Positions 25,105 through 35,758 are shown, counted from the first letter of the stretch. The stretch: 64,000 bases of DNA from Hydrogenophaga sp. SL48 (GCF_021729865.1 NZ_CP063400.1:806001-870000), one strand, 5' to 3'. Numbers and translations: made by a program. Notes: generated by a model from the sequence alone, not told the origin.

Positions 25105-26289
25105 TCAGCGTTTGAGCAAAGCCGCCAGGCTGGCGGCCAGGTCGTCGAGCTTGCTGAGGTTGTGCACCGCCAGCATGCCGTGGGCGTGGCTGTGCAGTTC
25201 GGCGGCGCCGCGTGCCAGCGGTGCGTAGCCGTCAAAGCGCAGCAGCGGGTTGAGCCAGAGCAGGCGGCGACACCGCCGGCGCAGCCAGCCCAGCGCTTCG
25301 CCGAGTTCCTTCGGTTCGCCGGTGTCCAGCCCGTCGGTGACGATCAGCACCAGGGTGCGGCGGCCGACCAGGCGGCGCGCGTGTTCGTGGCGCAGGGTGT
25401 GCAGCGCTTCGCCCAGCTGGGTGCCACCCGCGAAGTCCTCGATGGCGGCGCTGGCGTGCGCCAGCATCTCGTCGGTGTCGGCGAGGCGGAAGGCGGGCGT
25501 GAGGTCGGTGAGCCGGGTGCCGAAGGCGAACACGTCGCGGCGACGGTGCTGGCGCGTGGCCGCGTGCAGAAAGGCCAGCAGCAGCCGCGTGTAGCGTTCC
25601 ATGGAGCCCGACACATCCACCAGCACCAGCAGCGGCAGCGGCTGCTCGCGCCGCTCCAGGCGCGGCAGGTCCATCATCTCGCCGCCGTTGCGCACGGCAC
25701 GCTGCATCAGGCCCGGCCAGTGCAGTTGCGCGCCGTGTGCGCCCGGCCGCGTGCGGCGCGAGGCGAAGCTGGGCAGTGGCAGCCGGATGTCGCGCGCGAG
25801 CCTTTCAACCAGCCGGTACTCGGTGCCCGAGAGCGCGTTGAAGTCGGCGTGTTTCAGGCGCTGCAGGTCGCTCGCGGTCATGGCCGCGTCGAACTCGACC
25901 TTCTGGTCTTCCTGTTTGGGCTTGGCCTGGTGGCCGAAGGTCTTTTGTGGCGACAGCGCCTCGCGCACGCGCGGACGCCGCTGGCTGGGCTCGGCCTTGC
26001 CCTCGGCGCTGGGCAGCAGTTGCGAGAGCAGCTTCTGCGCGATCTCGGGGTTGCGGAAATACACGTCGAACAGCTCGCGGAACACCATTCGGTCCTGCTC
26101 GCGGCTGACCATCACCGCCTCCATCGCCGCGCTCACGTCCTGCTTGCGGTCCAGCCCCACGGCCAGCGCCGCGTCGGCGGCCAGCGCGATGCGCGAGCTG
26201 TCCACCCGCACACCGGCGCGGCGCAGGGCGCGACCGAAGCCGGTGATGTTGTCGGCCAGTTTGCCGCTGCGGGCGTCACCCAGTTGCAT
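25105..26289 (-). CDS. coxE: CoxE-like von Willebrand factor A protein
   Basis: This 394-residue protein ends in a VWA domain with the metal-ion adhesion motif DVSGS near residue 225. It is preceded by a helical domain carrying REQDRMVFRELFDVYFRNP and an Arg/Lys-rich middle. CoxE works with the AAA+ protein CoxD in sulfuration and maturation of the active site of the molybdenum hydroxylase. The gene starts 27 bases after coxD. Confidence 0.92.
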   Translation of the reverse strand: MQLGDARSGKLADNITGFGRALRRAGVRVDSSRIALAADAALAVGLDRKQDVSAAMEAVMVSREQDRMVFRELFDVYFRNPEIAQKLLSQLLPSAEGKAEPSQRRPRVREALSPQKTFGHQAKPKQEDQKVEFDAAMTASDLQRLKHADFNALSGTEYRLVERLARDIRLPLPSFASRRTRPGAHGAQLHWPGLMQRAVRNGGEMMDLPRLERREQPLPLLVLVDVSGSMERYTRLLLAFLHAATRQHRRRDVFAFGTRLTDLTPAFRLADTDEMLAHASAAIEDFAGGTQLGEALHTLRHEHARRLVGRRTLVLIVTDGLDTGEPKELGEALGWLRRRCRRLLWLNPLLRFDGYAPLARGAAELHSHAHGMLAVHNLSKLDDLAASLAALLKR

Positions 26290-26316
26290 CGCGTGGTCTC
26301 GATGGATTCGCGGCGT

Positions 26317-27297
<981 letters not shown>

Positions 27298-27378
27298 GAA
27301 AAGAAGGGCTGGTGGAGTCACGGGAAAAAGGCCCCGGGTCTGGCAGCGCGGGGCCTGTTGCGACGGGCCGCCGGGGCT

Positions 27379-28170
27379 TCAGCTCAACTGGGTGACCGCC
27401 CTTTGTGTGAGCACACTGATGAGGTTGGCGCGGTAGTTCGCGGTGGCGTGCAGGTCGGCGTTCAGGTCGCTCGAATCCACCTTCACGGCCGCAGCGGCCT
27501 GCGGCGTGAAGCTCTTGTTGAGCGCGTCCTCCAGCCCCGTGTGGCGGAACACGCCGCCGCTGCCCGCGCCGGTCACAGCCACGCGCACGCCGCCGTCGGT
27601 CACGGCCAGGTACACGCCGGTCATGGCGAAGCGCGAAGCCGGCTGGTTGAACTTCATGTAGACCGACTTCTTCGGGATCGGGAAGCTGATCGCCGTGATC
27701 AGCTCACCCTCGTTCAAGGCGGTGGTGAACATGCCCTGGAAGAAGTCGTCGGCGGCGATCTGGCGCTGCGTGGTGTGCACCGTGGCGCCCAGGCCGAGCA
27801 CCGCGCTGGGGTAGCAGGCGGCGGGGTCGTTGTTGGCGACCGAGCCGCCCAGCGTGCCCATGGCGCGCACCTGTTTGTCGCCAATGTGGGCGGCCAGATC
27901 GGCCAGGCCGGGAATCGTGGCCTTGACCTCCGCGCTGTTGGCGACGTCGATGTGGCGCGTCATCGCGCCGATCACCAGGGCGTTGCCCTCGCGCTGGATG
28001 CCCGCGAGTTCCTTGATGCCGCCCAGGTCCACCAGCGAGCCGGGTTCGGACAGGCGCAGCTTCATCGAAGCGAGCAGGGTCTGGCCGCCGGCCAGGGGCT
28101 TGGCGCCGCCGGCGGCGGCCTTGCTGGCGTCGGCCAGGGTCGAGGGTTTGTCGAATGTGAACGCGTACAT
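27379..28170 (-). CDS. coxM: Molybdenum hydroxylase FAD subunit (CoxM)
   Basis: This 263-residue medium subunit of the xanthine oxidase family carries FAD and passes electrons on from the iron-sulfur subunit. The FAD motifs AGGQTLLASMKLRL and MGTLGGSVANNDPAACYPSA match the family consensus. The length is slightly shorter than OlI CoxM (about 288) but normal for form II enzymes. It lies downstream of coxL. Confidence 0.95.
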   Translation of the reverse strand: MYAFTFDKPSTLADASKAAAGGAKPLAGGQTLLASMKLRLSEPGSLVDLGGIKELAGIQREGNALVIGAMTRHIDVANSAEVKATIPGLADLAAHIGDKQVRAMGTLGGSVANNDPAACYPSAVLGLGATVHTTQRQIAADDFFQGMFTTALNEGELITAISFPIPKKSVYMKFNQPASRFAMTGVYLAVTDGGVRVAVTGAGSGGVFRHTGLEDALNKSFTPQAAAAVKVDSSDLNADLHATANYRANLISVLTQRAVTQLS

Positions 28171-28201
28171 GTTGAGTCACTCCTTTGAGGAAAAGTGGCC
28201 G

Positions 28202-28284
28202 CCCAGGGGCACCGCCGGACCGGCTTTGCCGGACGGCTGGTGCCGCCCCCTGGAGGGGGTGACGCCGGAGGCGGCGCAGGGGTG
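28202..28284. repeat. Stop-anchored dispersed element between coxL and coxM
   Basis: It has GGGGCACCGCCGGACCGGCT, GCCGCCCCCTGGAGGGGG and CGGAGGCGGCGCAGGGG, ending at the coxL stop. It lies inside an operon, so it cannot be a full terminator there. Confidence 0.75.
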
Positions 28285-28286
28285 GA

Positions 28287-30659
28287 TCATTTTTTTGCAG
28301 ATTGAACCGCTTCCCACACGCGACCGGGCGAGGCAGGCATGTCGAACTCCGTGACGCCCAGCGGCTTCAAGGCGTCGAGCACGGCATTGATCACCGCCGG
28401 CGGCGAGCCGATGGCGCCGGCTTCACCGCAGCCCTTGGTGCCCAGCGGGTTGTGGGTGCAGGGCGTGCAGATGGTGCCGATCTTGAACTCGGGGAAATCG
28501 TCGGCGCGCGGCATGGCGTAGTCCATGAACGAGCCGGTGAGCAGCTGGCCGGTTTCCTTGTCGTAGACGCAGTTCTCCAGCAGCGCCTGGCCAATGCCCT
28601 GCACGATGCCGCCGTGCACCTGGCCTTCGACGATCATGGGGTTGATGATGGTCCCGAAGTCGTCCACCGCGCTGAACTTGTCCACGCGCGTGAAGCCGGT
28701 GGCCGGGTCCACCTCCACCTCGCAGATGTAGGTGCCCGCGGGGAAGGTGAAGTTGGTCGGGTCGTAGAACGCGGTTTCGTTCAGGCCCGGTTCCAGCTTG
28801 TCCAGCGGGTAGTTGTGCGGCACGTAGGCGGTGAGCGCGACCTGACCGAAGGTGACCTTCTTGTCGGTGCCTTTCACCGTGAACTCGCCGTTGGCGAACT
28901 CCACGTCGGCGTCGCTGGCTTCCATCAGGTGCGCCGCGATCTTCTTGGCCTTGGTCTCGATCTTGTCGAGCGCTTTCATGATGGCCGCGCCGCCGACCGA
29001 AATGGAGCGCGAGCCGTAGGTGCCCATGCCGAAGGGCACGCGGCCGGTGTCGCCGTGCACCACGTCGACCGCGTCCACCGACAGCCCCAAGCGCGCCGCG
29101 ACGACCTGCGCGAAGGTGGTCTCGTGGCCCTGGCCGTGGCTGTGCGAGCCGGTGAAGATGGTCACGCTGCCGGTGGGGTGCACGCGCACCTCGCCGCACT
29201 CGAACAGGCCGGCGCGCGCCCCGAGCGCGCCCGCGATGTTCGAGGGCGCGATGCCGCAGGCTTCGATGTAGCTGCTGTAGCCGATGCCGCGCAGCAGGCC
29301 CTTGGCGGCGCTGGCCGCCTTGCGCTGCTCGAAGCCGGCCACGTCGGCCAGATCCTGCGCCTTGTTCATGCAGCCCAGGTAGTCGCCCACGTCGTACTGC
29401 AGGGCCACGGGCGTCTGGTAGGGCCAGCTGTCGATGAAGTTGCGCTTGCGGATCTCGTCCTGCCCGATGCCCAGTTCCCAGCCGCAGCGGCTCACCAGGC
29501 GCTCCAGCAGGTAGGTCGCTTCGGGGCGGCCGGCGCCGCGGTAGGCGTCCACCGGCGCGGTGTTGGTGAACCAGGCGTCCACCTCCACGTACACCTGTGG
29601 CGTCTTGTACTGGCCCGCCAGCAGCGTGGCGTACAGGATGGTCGGCACGGCCGAGGCGAAGGTGGACAGGTACGCGCCCATGTTGGCGTCGGTGTGCACG
29701 CGCATCGCCAGGAACTTGCCGTTGGCGTCCATCGCCATCTCGGCGTGGCTGATGTGGTCGCGGCCGTGCGCGTCGGTCAGGAAAGACTCGCTGCGTTCGC
29801 AGGTCCACTTGATGTTGCGGTTGATCTGCTTGGCCGCCCAGGTGAGTGCCACGTCTTCGGCGTAGAGAAAGATCTTGGAACCGAAGCCGCCGCCCACGTC
29901 GGGCGCGATCACGCGCACCTTGTGCTCGGGCAGCCCGAGCACGAACGCCGTCATCAGCAGGCGCTCGACGTGCGGGTTCTGGTTCGACACGTAGAGCGTG
30001 TATTCCTCGGTCGCCCGGTTGTACATGCCGATGGCCGCGCGCGGCTCCATGGCGTTGGGCACGAGGCGGTTGTTGATCAGGTCCAGTTTGGTGACGTGCG
30101 CGGCGCCGGCAAAGGCCGCGTCCACCGCGCCCTTGTCGCCGATGGCCCACTTGTAGCAGTGGTTGTCGGGCGCGGCCTCGTGCAGGGCCGGGCCCTGGGC
30201 GGCGGTGCGCATGTCCACGACGGCGTCGAGCACGTCGTAGTCCACGTCCACCGCCTCGGCGGCGTTCTTGGCCTGCTCCAGCGTCTCGGCGATCACCATC
30301 GCCACCTGGTCACCCACGTACCGCGCCTTGCCGATGGCCAGGATCGGGTGGGGCGGCTCCTTCATGGGCGTGCCGTCGGTGCTGGTGATCAGCCAGCCGC
30401 AGGGCAGGCCGCCCATCTTGCCGTCGATGTCCTTGCCCGTGAAGATCTCGACCACGCCGGGCATGGCCTTGGCGCGGGTCAGGTCGATGCTTTTGATGTT
30501 GGCGTGCGCGTGCGGGCTGCGCACGAACACCGCGCAGGTCTGGTTGGCCTGCGTGATGTCGTCGGTGTAGTTGCCCGCGCCCGTGAGGAAGCGGTAGTCC
30601 TCCTTGCGGCGGACGGCCTCGCCGATGTGCGGCAGCTTGGCGAAATCGGATGCACCCAT
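28287..30659 (-). CDS. coxL: Form II molybdenum hydroxylase large subunit (CoxL-like)
   Basis: This 790-residue subunit binds molybdopterin cytosine dinucleotide and holds the substrate site. Motifs are DVGGGFGSK near residue 255, [13 protein letters not shown], and the active-site loop A372-YRGAGR-378. Form I CO dehydrogenases have AYxCSFR with the Cu-binding Cys at this place, so this form II enzyme lacks the Cys needed for efficient CO oxidation. The true substrate is unknown; aldehydes, purines or aromatic heterocycles are possible. The gene order S-L-M also fits form II. It sits 12 bases after coxS. Confidence 0.93.
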   Translation of the reverse strand: MGASDFAKLPHIGEAVRRKEDYRFLTGAGNYTDDITQANQTCAVFVRSPHAHANIKSIDLTRAKAMPGVVEIFTGKDIDGKMGGLPCGWLITSTDGTPMKEPPHPILAIGKARYVGDQVAMVIAETLEQAKNAAEAVDVDYDVLDAVVDMRTAAQGPALHEAAPDNHCYKWAIGDKGAVDAAFAGAAHVTKLDLINNRLVPNAMEPRAAIGMYNRATEEYTLYVSNQNPHVERLLMTAFVLGLPEHKVRVIAPDVGGGFGSKIFLYAEDVALTWAAKQINRNIKWTCERSESFLTDAHGRDHISHAEMAMDANGKFLAMRVHTDANMGAYLSTFASAVPTILYATLLAGQYKTPQVYVEVDAWFTNTAPVDAYRGAGRPEATYLLERLVSRCGWELGIGQDEIRKRNFIDSWPYQTPVALQYDVGDYLGCMNKAQDLADVAGFEQRKAASAAKGLLRGIGYSSYIEACGIAPSNIAGALGARAGLFECGEVRVHPTGSVTIFTGSHSHGQGHETTFAQVVAARLGLSVDAVDVVHGDTGRVPFGMGTYGSRSISVGGAAIMKALDKIETKAKKIAAHLMEASDADVEFANGEFTVKGTDKKVTFGQVALTAYVPHNYPLDKLEPGLNETAFYDPTNFTFPAGTYICEVEVDPATGFTRVDKFSAVDDFGTIINPMIVEGQVHGGIVQGIGQALLENCVYDKETGQLLTGSFMDYAMPRADDFPEFKIGTICTPCTHNPLGTKGCGEAGAIGSPPAVINAVLDALKPLGVTEFDMPASPGRVWEAVQSAKK

Positions 30660-30671
30660 GTCTGTTTCTCC

Positions 30672-31142
30672 TCAGGACGAAGCCATGTCGGCCTGGCCCT
30701 TGACCACGGCCTTGACGATGTTCTGGTAACCGGTGCAGCGGCACAGGTTGCCTTCGAGCAGCTCGCGGATTTCGCTTGAGCTGGCCTTGGGGTGGTGCGT
30801 GCAGAGGTCCACCGCGCTCATCACCATGCCCGGGGTGCAGTAGCCGCACTGCAGGCCGTGGCACTCCTTGAAGGCCGCCTGCATCGGGTGCATGGTGCCG
30901 TCGGGCTGGGCCAGGCCTTCGATGGTGGTGATCTCCGAGCCGCTGACCTGCACGGCCAGCACGTTGCACGACTTGATGGCCCGGCCGTCCCGGATGACGG
31001 TGCAGGCGCCGCACTGGGCGGTGTCGCATCCGACGTGGGTGCCGGTGAGCTTGAGGTGCTCGCGCAGCACCTGAACCAGCAATGTGTGGGGGGCGACGTC
31101 CACCGAGGTGGGCTTGCCATTGACCTTGAGCTGAACCTGCAT
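30672..31142 (-). CDS. coxS: Molybdenum hydroxylase [2Fe-2S] subunit (CoxS)
   Basis: This 156-residue small subunit has a plant-type [2Fe-2S] site ([12 protein letters not shown] with a further Cys in KSCNVLA) and a second cluster domain ([10 protein letters not shown] and [10 protein letters not shown]). The start MQVQLKVNG at 31142 is preceded by an AGGAG ribosome site. It is the first gene of the cox operon and faces the aldehyde oxidoreductase genes across the 31143-31581 spacer. Confidence 0.96.
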   Translation of the reverse strand: MQVQLKVNGKPTSVDVAPHTLLVQVLREHLKLTGTHVGCDTAQCGACTVIRDGRAIKSCNVLAVQVSGSEITTIEGLAQPDGTMHPMQAAFKECHGLQCGYCTPGMVMSAVDLCTHHPKASSSEIRELLEGNLCRCTGYQNIVKAVVKGQADMASS

Positions 31143-31238
31143 CTGTGTCTCCTGTTGGTGGGGTCCCCAAACAGTGAAACATGGCTCAAAAAGAGCGAAT
31201 TGCGTGTTAACCCTCAGATCGAAATGGCGCGCTGAAAC

Positions 31239-31255
31239 ATTCTCAATTTGCGACA
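31239..31255 (-). promoter_or_regulatory. Operator-like motif, copy C (TGTCGCAAATTGAGAAT)
   Basis: Read on the minus strand it shares TGTnGCAAATTG with copy A at 23185. It lies about 100 bases upstream of coxS. Confidence 0.5.
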
Positions 31256-31322
31256 GCTCTTGATGGCATTGAGGTGGCGAATAAATGTTGATTTCAAAGC
31301 ATTTATTCAATCTTCTATTGCA

Positions 31323-31338
31323 TTCATATGCATATGAA
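31323..31338. promoter_or_regulatory. Perfect 16-bp palindrome TTCATATGCATATGAA
   Basis: Two perfect 8-base arms lie in the AT-rich spacer between cox and aor, a plausible dimeric regulator site of unknown identity. Confidence 0.5.
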
Positions 31339-31581
31339 GCAGTTGCCATACCAGAGGTATTTCTCCGGCCTTCCGGACGCCGTTTGATTGAAGGAAATAC
31401 CACGCAATTCAAAGGCGAGTACCGTCTGCCAAGAGCCTGTCTCAAACTGAGATTTTGTGGCCTCCCAACGGTGGTTTGAGGGTTATCCCTGAGCTATGGG
31501 CCTACCTTCAGGTCAACAATCGTATGAACACATGGGCATACCTCCAGAGACCGTGTGTGACCCACAACCGGAGACCCACGA

Positions 31582-32058
31582 ATGCAAAAAATCCTCCACA
31601 TCAACCCGGACAAGTGCACCGGCTGTCTGCAGTGCGAAATGGCCTGCTCGTTCGAGAACTACGGCACTTACGCCACGTCGAAGTCGCGCATCAAGGTCTT
31701 CGACTTCCACCACACCGGCAAGAAGGTGCCCTACACCTGCACGCAGTGCGACGAGGCCTGGTGCCTGCACGCCTGCCCGGTCGAAGCGATCACGGTCGAC
31801 AAGGTCACCGGCGCCAAGGTGGTGAACGAGACGACGTGCGTGGGCTGCAAGGTGTGCACGATCGCCTGCCCCTTCGGCACCATCAACTACGTGCAGGAAA
31901 CCGGCAAGGTCCAGAAGTGCGACCTCTGCGGTGGCGAGCCGGCCTGCGCCGACGCCTGCCCGACCGCAGCGATCACCTTTGTGGATGCCAACTGGACCGG
32001 CATCGACAAGATGAAGCAGTGGGCCGACAAGCTGGGCAACCAGCCGTCCGCCGCCTGA
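31582..32058 (+). CDS. Four-cluster ferredoxin partner of aldehyde oxidoreductase
   Basis: This 158-residue protein has four [4Fe-4S] binding sets: CTGCLQCEMAC, CTQCDEAWCLHACP, CVGCKVCTIACP and CDLCGGEPACADACP. It resembles the HycB/DMSO reductase B type electron-transfer subunit that accompanies tungsten aldehyde oxidoreductase in Aromatoleum. It lies 28 bases before the catalytic gene and probably moves electrons from it to the FAD protein encoded at 34000. Confidence 0.93.
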   Translation: MQKILHINPDKCTGCLQCEMACSFENYGTYATSKSRIKVFDFHHTGKKVPYTCTQCDEAWCLHACPVEAITVDKVTGAKVVNETTCVGCKVCTIACPFGTINYVQETGKVQKCDLCGGEPACADACPTAAITFVDANWTGIDKMKQWADKLGNQPSAA

Positions 32059-32086
32059 TCCCCCAACCCATTCAAGGAGCTTCAAC

Positions 32087-33934
32087 ATGTCTTGGGCTGG
32101 AAAAATCCTCCGCGTCAATCTGACCGCGGGCACCGTCAAATCCGAACCGCTGAACATGGAGTGGGCGCGCGCCTACCTCGGTTCGCGCGGCCTCGGCAGC
32201 AAGTACCTGATCAGCGAGATCGATCCGAAAGTCGACCCGCTGTCGCCGGAGAACAAGATCATCTGGGCCACCGGCCCGCTGACCGGCACCATGGCCTCCA
32301 CCGGCGGCCGCTACACCGTGATCACCAAAGGCCCGCTGACCGGCGCCATCGCCTGCTCCAACTCGGGTGGCTACTGGGGTGCCGAACTCAAGATGGCCGG
32401 CTGGGACATGGTCATTTTTGAAGGCAAGTCGGCCACGCCGGTCTACCTCTACATCAACGACGACGTGGCCGAGCTGCGCGACGCTTCGCACCTCTGGGGC
32501 CAGAGCGTGTGGAAGACCGAAGAAATGCTCAAGACCGGCCTGCAAGACCCGCTGGTGCGCGTGTCGAGCATCGGCAAGTCGGGAGAAAACGGCGTGTTGT
32601 ACGCGGCCGTGGTCAATGACCTGCACCGCGCCGCCGGCCGCTCGGGCGTGGGCGCCGTGATGGGCAGCAAGAACCTTAAGGCGATTGCCGTGCGTGGCAC
32701 CAAGGGCGTGGGCAACATCCGCGACCCCAAGGCCTTCATGCAGGTCACCAAAGAGAAGAAGAAGATCCTGGCCGACAACGCGGTCACGGGCCAGGGCCTG
32801 CCGGCCTACGGCACCCAGGTGCTGATGAACGTGATCAACGAGATGGGCGCGCTGCCCACGCGCAACCACCGCGACGTGCAGTTCGAAGGCGCGAAAGACA
32901 TCTCGGCCGAAGCCATGGTCACGCCGCGCGCCACCGACGGCAAGAAGCACCTGGTGACCAACCAGGCCTGCTTCGGCTGCACCATCGCCTGCGGTCGCAT
33001 CAGCAAGATCGACGAGGGCCACTTCACGGTGGCCAACAAGCCGCAGTACTGGGGCGCCAACGGCGGCCTGGAATACGAAGCGGCCTGGGCGCTGGGCGCG
33101 GCCAACGGCGTGAACGACCTGGAAGCGCTGCAATATGCCAACCTGCTGTGCAACGAAGAGGGCTTCGACCCGATCAGCTTCGGTGCCACCGTGGGCGCCG
33201 TGATGGAGCTGTACGAGATGGGCGTGCTCACCGCCGAGCAACTCGGCATCGACGCCAAGTTCGGCTCGGCGCAGGCGCTGGCCCACTTCGCCGAGATCAC
33301 CGCCAAGGGCGAAGGCTTCGGCAAAGAGATTGGCCAGGGCTCCAAGCGCCTGACTGAAAAGTACGGTCACCCCGACCTGTCCATGAGCGTGAAAGGCCAG
33401 GAATTCCCGGCCTACGACGGCCGCGCCATCCAGGGCATCGGCCTGGCCTACGCCACCTCCAACCGCGGCGCCTGCCACCTGCGCGGTTACACCATCGCTT
33501 CCGAAGTGCTGGGCATCCCGGTCAAGACCGACCCGGTCGAGAGCGAAGGCAAGCCGGAACTGGTGAAGGCGTTCCAGGACGCGACCGCCGCGTTCGACTC
33601 GTCGGGCCTGTGCGTGTTCACCACCTTCGCCTGGGGTGTGGCCGATCTGGCACCGCAGCTGCAGGCCGCGTGCAACGAAGAATTCACCACCGAAGAGCTG
33701 GAGAAGATCGGTGAGCGCATCTGGAACATGGAGCGCGAGTTCAACAACGCCGCCGGCTTCACCGCCAAGGACGACAGCCTGCCCAAGCGCCTGCTCACCG
33801 AAGCGGCCAAGACCGGTGCTTCCAAGGGCATGGTCAGCAAGCTGCCCGAGATGCTGCCCAAGTACTACGCGGTGCGTGGCTGGGATCCGGAAGGCCGCCC
33901 GACCGCCGAGACCAAGACGCGCCTGAGCCTTTGA
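32087..33934 (+). CDS. aor: Aldehyde:ferredoxin oxidoreductase (tungsten-type)
   Basis: This 615-residue enzyme oxidises aldehydes to carboxylic acids with a tungsto-bispterin and one [4Fe-4S] cluster. Cluster ligands are C295, C298 and C302 in CFGCTIACG, plus a Cys near 508 in SSGLCVFTTF. Pterin-binding segments include GRYTVITKGPLTG and NRGACHLRGYTIASE. Length and the next genes match the AorABC-type enzyme of Aromatoleum. Aldehydes made by the PQQ alcohol dehydrogenase are possible substrates (inference). A ribosome site AAGGAG precedes the ATG. Confidence 0.96.
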   Translation: MSWAGKILRVNLTAGTVKSEPLNMEWARAYLGSRGLGSKYLISEIDPKVDPLSPENKIIWATGPLTGTMASTGGRYTVITKGPLTGAIACSNSGGYWGAELKMAGWDMVIFEGKSATPVYLYINDDVAELRDASHLWGQSVWKTEEMLKTGLQDPLVRVSSIGKSGENGVLYAAVVNDLHRAAGRSGVGAVMGSKNLKAIAVRGTKGVGNIRDPKAFMQVTKEKKKILADNAVTGQGLPAYGTQVLMNVINEMGALPTRNHRDVQFEGAKDISAEAMVTPRATDGKKHLVTNQACFGCTIACGRISKIDEGHFTVANKPQYWGANGGLEYEAAWALGAANGVNDLEALQYANLLCNEEGFDPISFGATVGAVMELYEMGVLTAEQLGIDAKFGSAQALAHFAEITAKGEGFGKEIGQGSKRLTEKYGHPDLSMSVKGQEFPAYDGRAIQGIGLAYATSNRGACHLRGYTIASEVLGIPVKTDPVESEGKPELVKAFQDATAAFDSSGLCVFTTFAWGVADLAPQLQAACNEEFTTEELEKIGERIWNMEREFNNAAGFTAKDDSLPKRLLTEAAKTGASKGMVSKLPEMLPKYYAVRGWDPEGRPTAETKTRLSL

Positions 33935-33953
33935 TTCCGATTGGATAGAGCGG

Positions 33954-33986
33954 AGAAGCGGTCCCCTGCGGCCGCTTCTTCTTTTT
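33954..33986 (+). terminator. Intrinsic terminator/attenuator after the aor gene
   Basis: AGAAGCGG pairs with CCGCTTCT across a 10-base loop and is followed by TCTTTTT. The T-run runs into the GGAG ribosome site of the next gene, so it may also limit expression of the FAD protein relative to the catalytic subunit. Confidence 0.85.
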
Positions 33987-33999
33987 GGAGAACACGTTC

Positions 34000-35355
34000 A
34001 TGACCCACCACGTCATCCTCGGCGCCGGCCCGGCCGGTGTCATCGCAGCAGAGACCATTCGCAAGCACGCGCCCAACGACCGCATCACCGTCATCGGCGA
34101 CGAAAACGAAGCGCCGTATTCGCGCATGGCGATCCCCTACCTGCTGATCGGCAAGGTGGGTGAAGAGGGCACCCACCTGCGCCACACGGCGGGGCATTTC
34201 GAGACGCTGAACGTCAAGGTCTTGCGTGGCGTGCGTGCCAAGCTGCTGGACTCGGCCAAGCGCAGCATCGAGCTGAGCGACGGCAACACGCTGCACTTCG
34301 ACACGCTGCTGATTGCCACCGGATCTTCGCCCGCGACCCCGCCGATTCCCGGCATCAACGGCCCCGGCGTGCACAGCTGCTGGACGCTGGCCGACGCGCG
34401 CGCCATCGCCAACCTGGCCAAGCCCGGCGCCAAGGTGCTGCAGATGGGCGCCGGCTTCATCGGCTGCATCATCATGGAATCGCTGCAGCAGCGCGGTGTG
34501 GAACTCTCCGTCGTCGAGATGGGCGACCGCATGGTGCCGCGCATGATGGGTCCCACGGCCGGCGGCATGATCAAGGACTGGTGCGAGAAGAAGGGCGTCA
34601 AGGTCTACACCGGCGCCAGGGTCGAGGCCATCGAGCGCGGCGATGGTGCCGAGCCCGGCTTGCTGGGCAAGATCGCGCAGGCGGTGGGCATCGGCTCCCC
34701 GGCCGTGCCCGACGGCCAGATGCGGGTGCGCCTGTCCACGGGCGAGCGGCTGGAGGCCGATCTGGTCATCAGCGCCACCGGTGTCAAGCCCAACATCGGC
34801 TTCCTGGAAAACAGCGGCGTGCGCTGCCTGGTGGGCGTGCTGACCGACGAACACCTGCAGACCAACGTGCCCGGCATCTACGCGGCCGGCGACTGTGCCG
34901 AAGCCTTCGACAAGGTCTCGGGCAGAACCATCGTCAGCGCGATCCAGCCCAACGCCGCCGAGCAGGCACGCGTGGCCGCGCTCAACATGGTGGGCCAGAA
35001 GGCCGAGCTGATGGGCGTGACCCAGATCAACGTGCTCGACACGCTGGGCCTGATCTCCACCAGCTTCGGCAACTGGGAAGGCCTGCCCGGCGGGCAGCAC
35101 GTGGAGCTGACCGATGAGAAGGCCGGCCGCCACCTGAGCCTGCAGTTCAAGGACGACCGGCTGGTGGGCTGCAACAGCGTGGGCTGGACCGAGCACGTGG
35201 GCGTGATGCGCGGCCTGGTCGAGGGGCAGGTGAAGCTGGGCGAGTGGAAAGACCGGCTCATGGACGACCCGACGAAGCTGATGGACGCTTACCTGTCGGC
35301 GGCGCAGGGGCAAGGCCACTGGAGCGGCGCGGCCGACGACCGCCGGCGTGCATGA
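34000..35355 (+). CDS. FAD/NAD(P)-dependent oxidoreductase of the aldehyde oxidoreductase operon
   Basis: This 451-residue pyridine nucleotide-disulfide oxidoreductase-like flavoprotein has a first Rossmann motif HHVILGAGPAGVIAAE, then LIATGSSPATPPIPG, a second GAGFIG, and the FAD motif NVPGIYAAGDCAEAFD. In Aromatoleum the third AOR subunit of this type couples the enzyme to NAD. ATG at 34000 has a good GGAG 10 bases upstream; a TTG at 33985 is rejected. It follows an attenuator-like hairpin. Confidence 0.92.
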   Translation: MTHHVILGAGPAGVIAAETIRKHAPNDRITVIGDENEAPYSRMAIPYLLIGKVGEEGTHLRHTAGHFETLNVKVLRGVRAKLLDSAKRSIELSDGNTLHFDTLLIATGSSPATPPIPGINGPGVHSCWTLADARAIANLAKPGAKVLQMGAGFIGCIIMESLQQRGVELSVVEMGDRMVPRMMGPTAGGMIKDWCEKKGVKVYTGARVEAIERGDGAEPGLLGKIAQAVGIGSPAVPDGQMRVRLSTGERLEADLVISATGVKPNIGFLENSGVRCLVGVLTDEHLQTNVPGIYAAGDCAEAFDKVSGRTIVSAIQPNAAEQARVAALNMVGQKAELMGVTQINVLDTLGLISTSFGNWEGLPGGQHVELTDEKAGRHLSLQFKDDRLVGCNSVGWTEHVGVMRGLVEGQVKLGEWKDRLMDDPTKLMDAYLSAAQGQGHWSGAADDRRRA

Positions 35356-35362
35356 TCTGCGC

Positions 35363-35617
35363 ATGAAGATCACTTTCAAACTCTTCGCCACGCTCACCGA
35401 CTATCTGCCGCCCGAGGCGCGGCGCAGCAACGTTCTGGAGCTGGACGTGAGCCCGGACGCGCCGATCAGCCAGATCATCGAGCCCTTCGGCCTGCCGCCG
35501 AAGCTGGTGCACCTGGTGCTGGTGAACGGCAAGTACATCGAGCCGGACAAGCGCATGAGCACCACGCTGAGCGAGGGCGATGCGCTGGCCATCTGGCCGC
35601 CCATCGCGGGCGGGTGA
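35363..35617 (+). CDS. MoaD/ThiS-like sulfur carrier protein
   Basis: This 84-residue beta-grasp protein begins MKITFKLFATLTDYLPPEAR and ends in the adenylation-ready PPIAGG, typical of MoaD. It is 7 bases after the FAD oxidoreductase. MoaD-like proteins are often found with AOR genes and may serve assembly of the tungsten cofactor dithiolene. A GTG at 35348 is a possible alternative start but would give an atypical N-terminus. Confidence 0.92.
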   Translation: MKITFKLFATLTDYLPPEARRSNVLELDVSPDAPISQIIEPFGLPPKLVHLVLVNGKYIEPDKRMSTTLSEGDALAIWPPIAGG

Positions 35618-35624
35618 CAGTGGA

Positions 35625-35705
35625 ACACCCCCGCCGCGCTGCGCGCGACCCCCTCAAGGGGGCGGCACTGGCCGTCTGGCGGAGCCAGCCCGGCGGTGCC
35701 TCTGG
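35625..35705. repeat. Dispersed element after the moaD-like gene
   Basis: CACCCCCGCCGCGCTGCGCG, ACCCCCTCAAGGGGG and GTCTGGCGGAGCCAGCCCGG form the plus-strand orientation of the family, starting about 10 bases after the stop codon. Confidence 0.75.
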
Positions 35706-35758
35706 GTTGGGTCACTTTCTCCGGTTCGGGTTTTGGTCCGCTTCGCGGTTTCTCTGAC

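Larger units (their letters stand above)
31143..31581. other. AT-rich divergent regulatory region between cox and aor operons
   Basis: These 439 bases have no gene. The centre (about 31260-31460) is markedly more AT-rich than the rest of the window. It holds an operator-like motif at 31239-31255, a perfect 16-base palindrome at 31323-31338 and a pair of 16-base direct repeats at 31496-31511 and 31532-31547. No sigma-54 promoter is evident. Confidence 0.7.

Noticed and set aside
28302..30779. 825-codon open frame on the plus strand
   Set aside because: Antisense shadow of coxL; no recognisable protein features.
28287..31142. Carbon monoxide dehydrogenase as the function of coxSL
   Set aside because: The active-site loop is AYRGAGR and not AYxCSFR, so CO oxidation is not supported.
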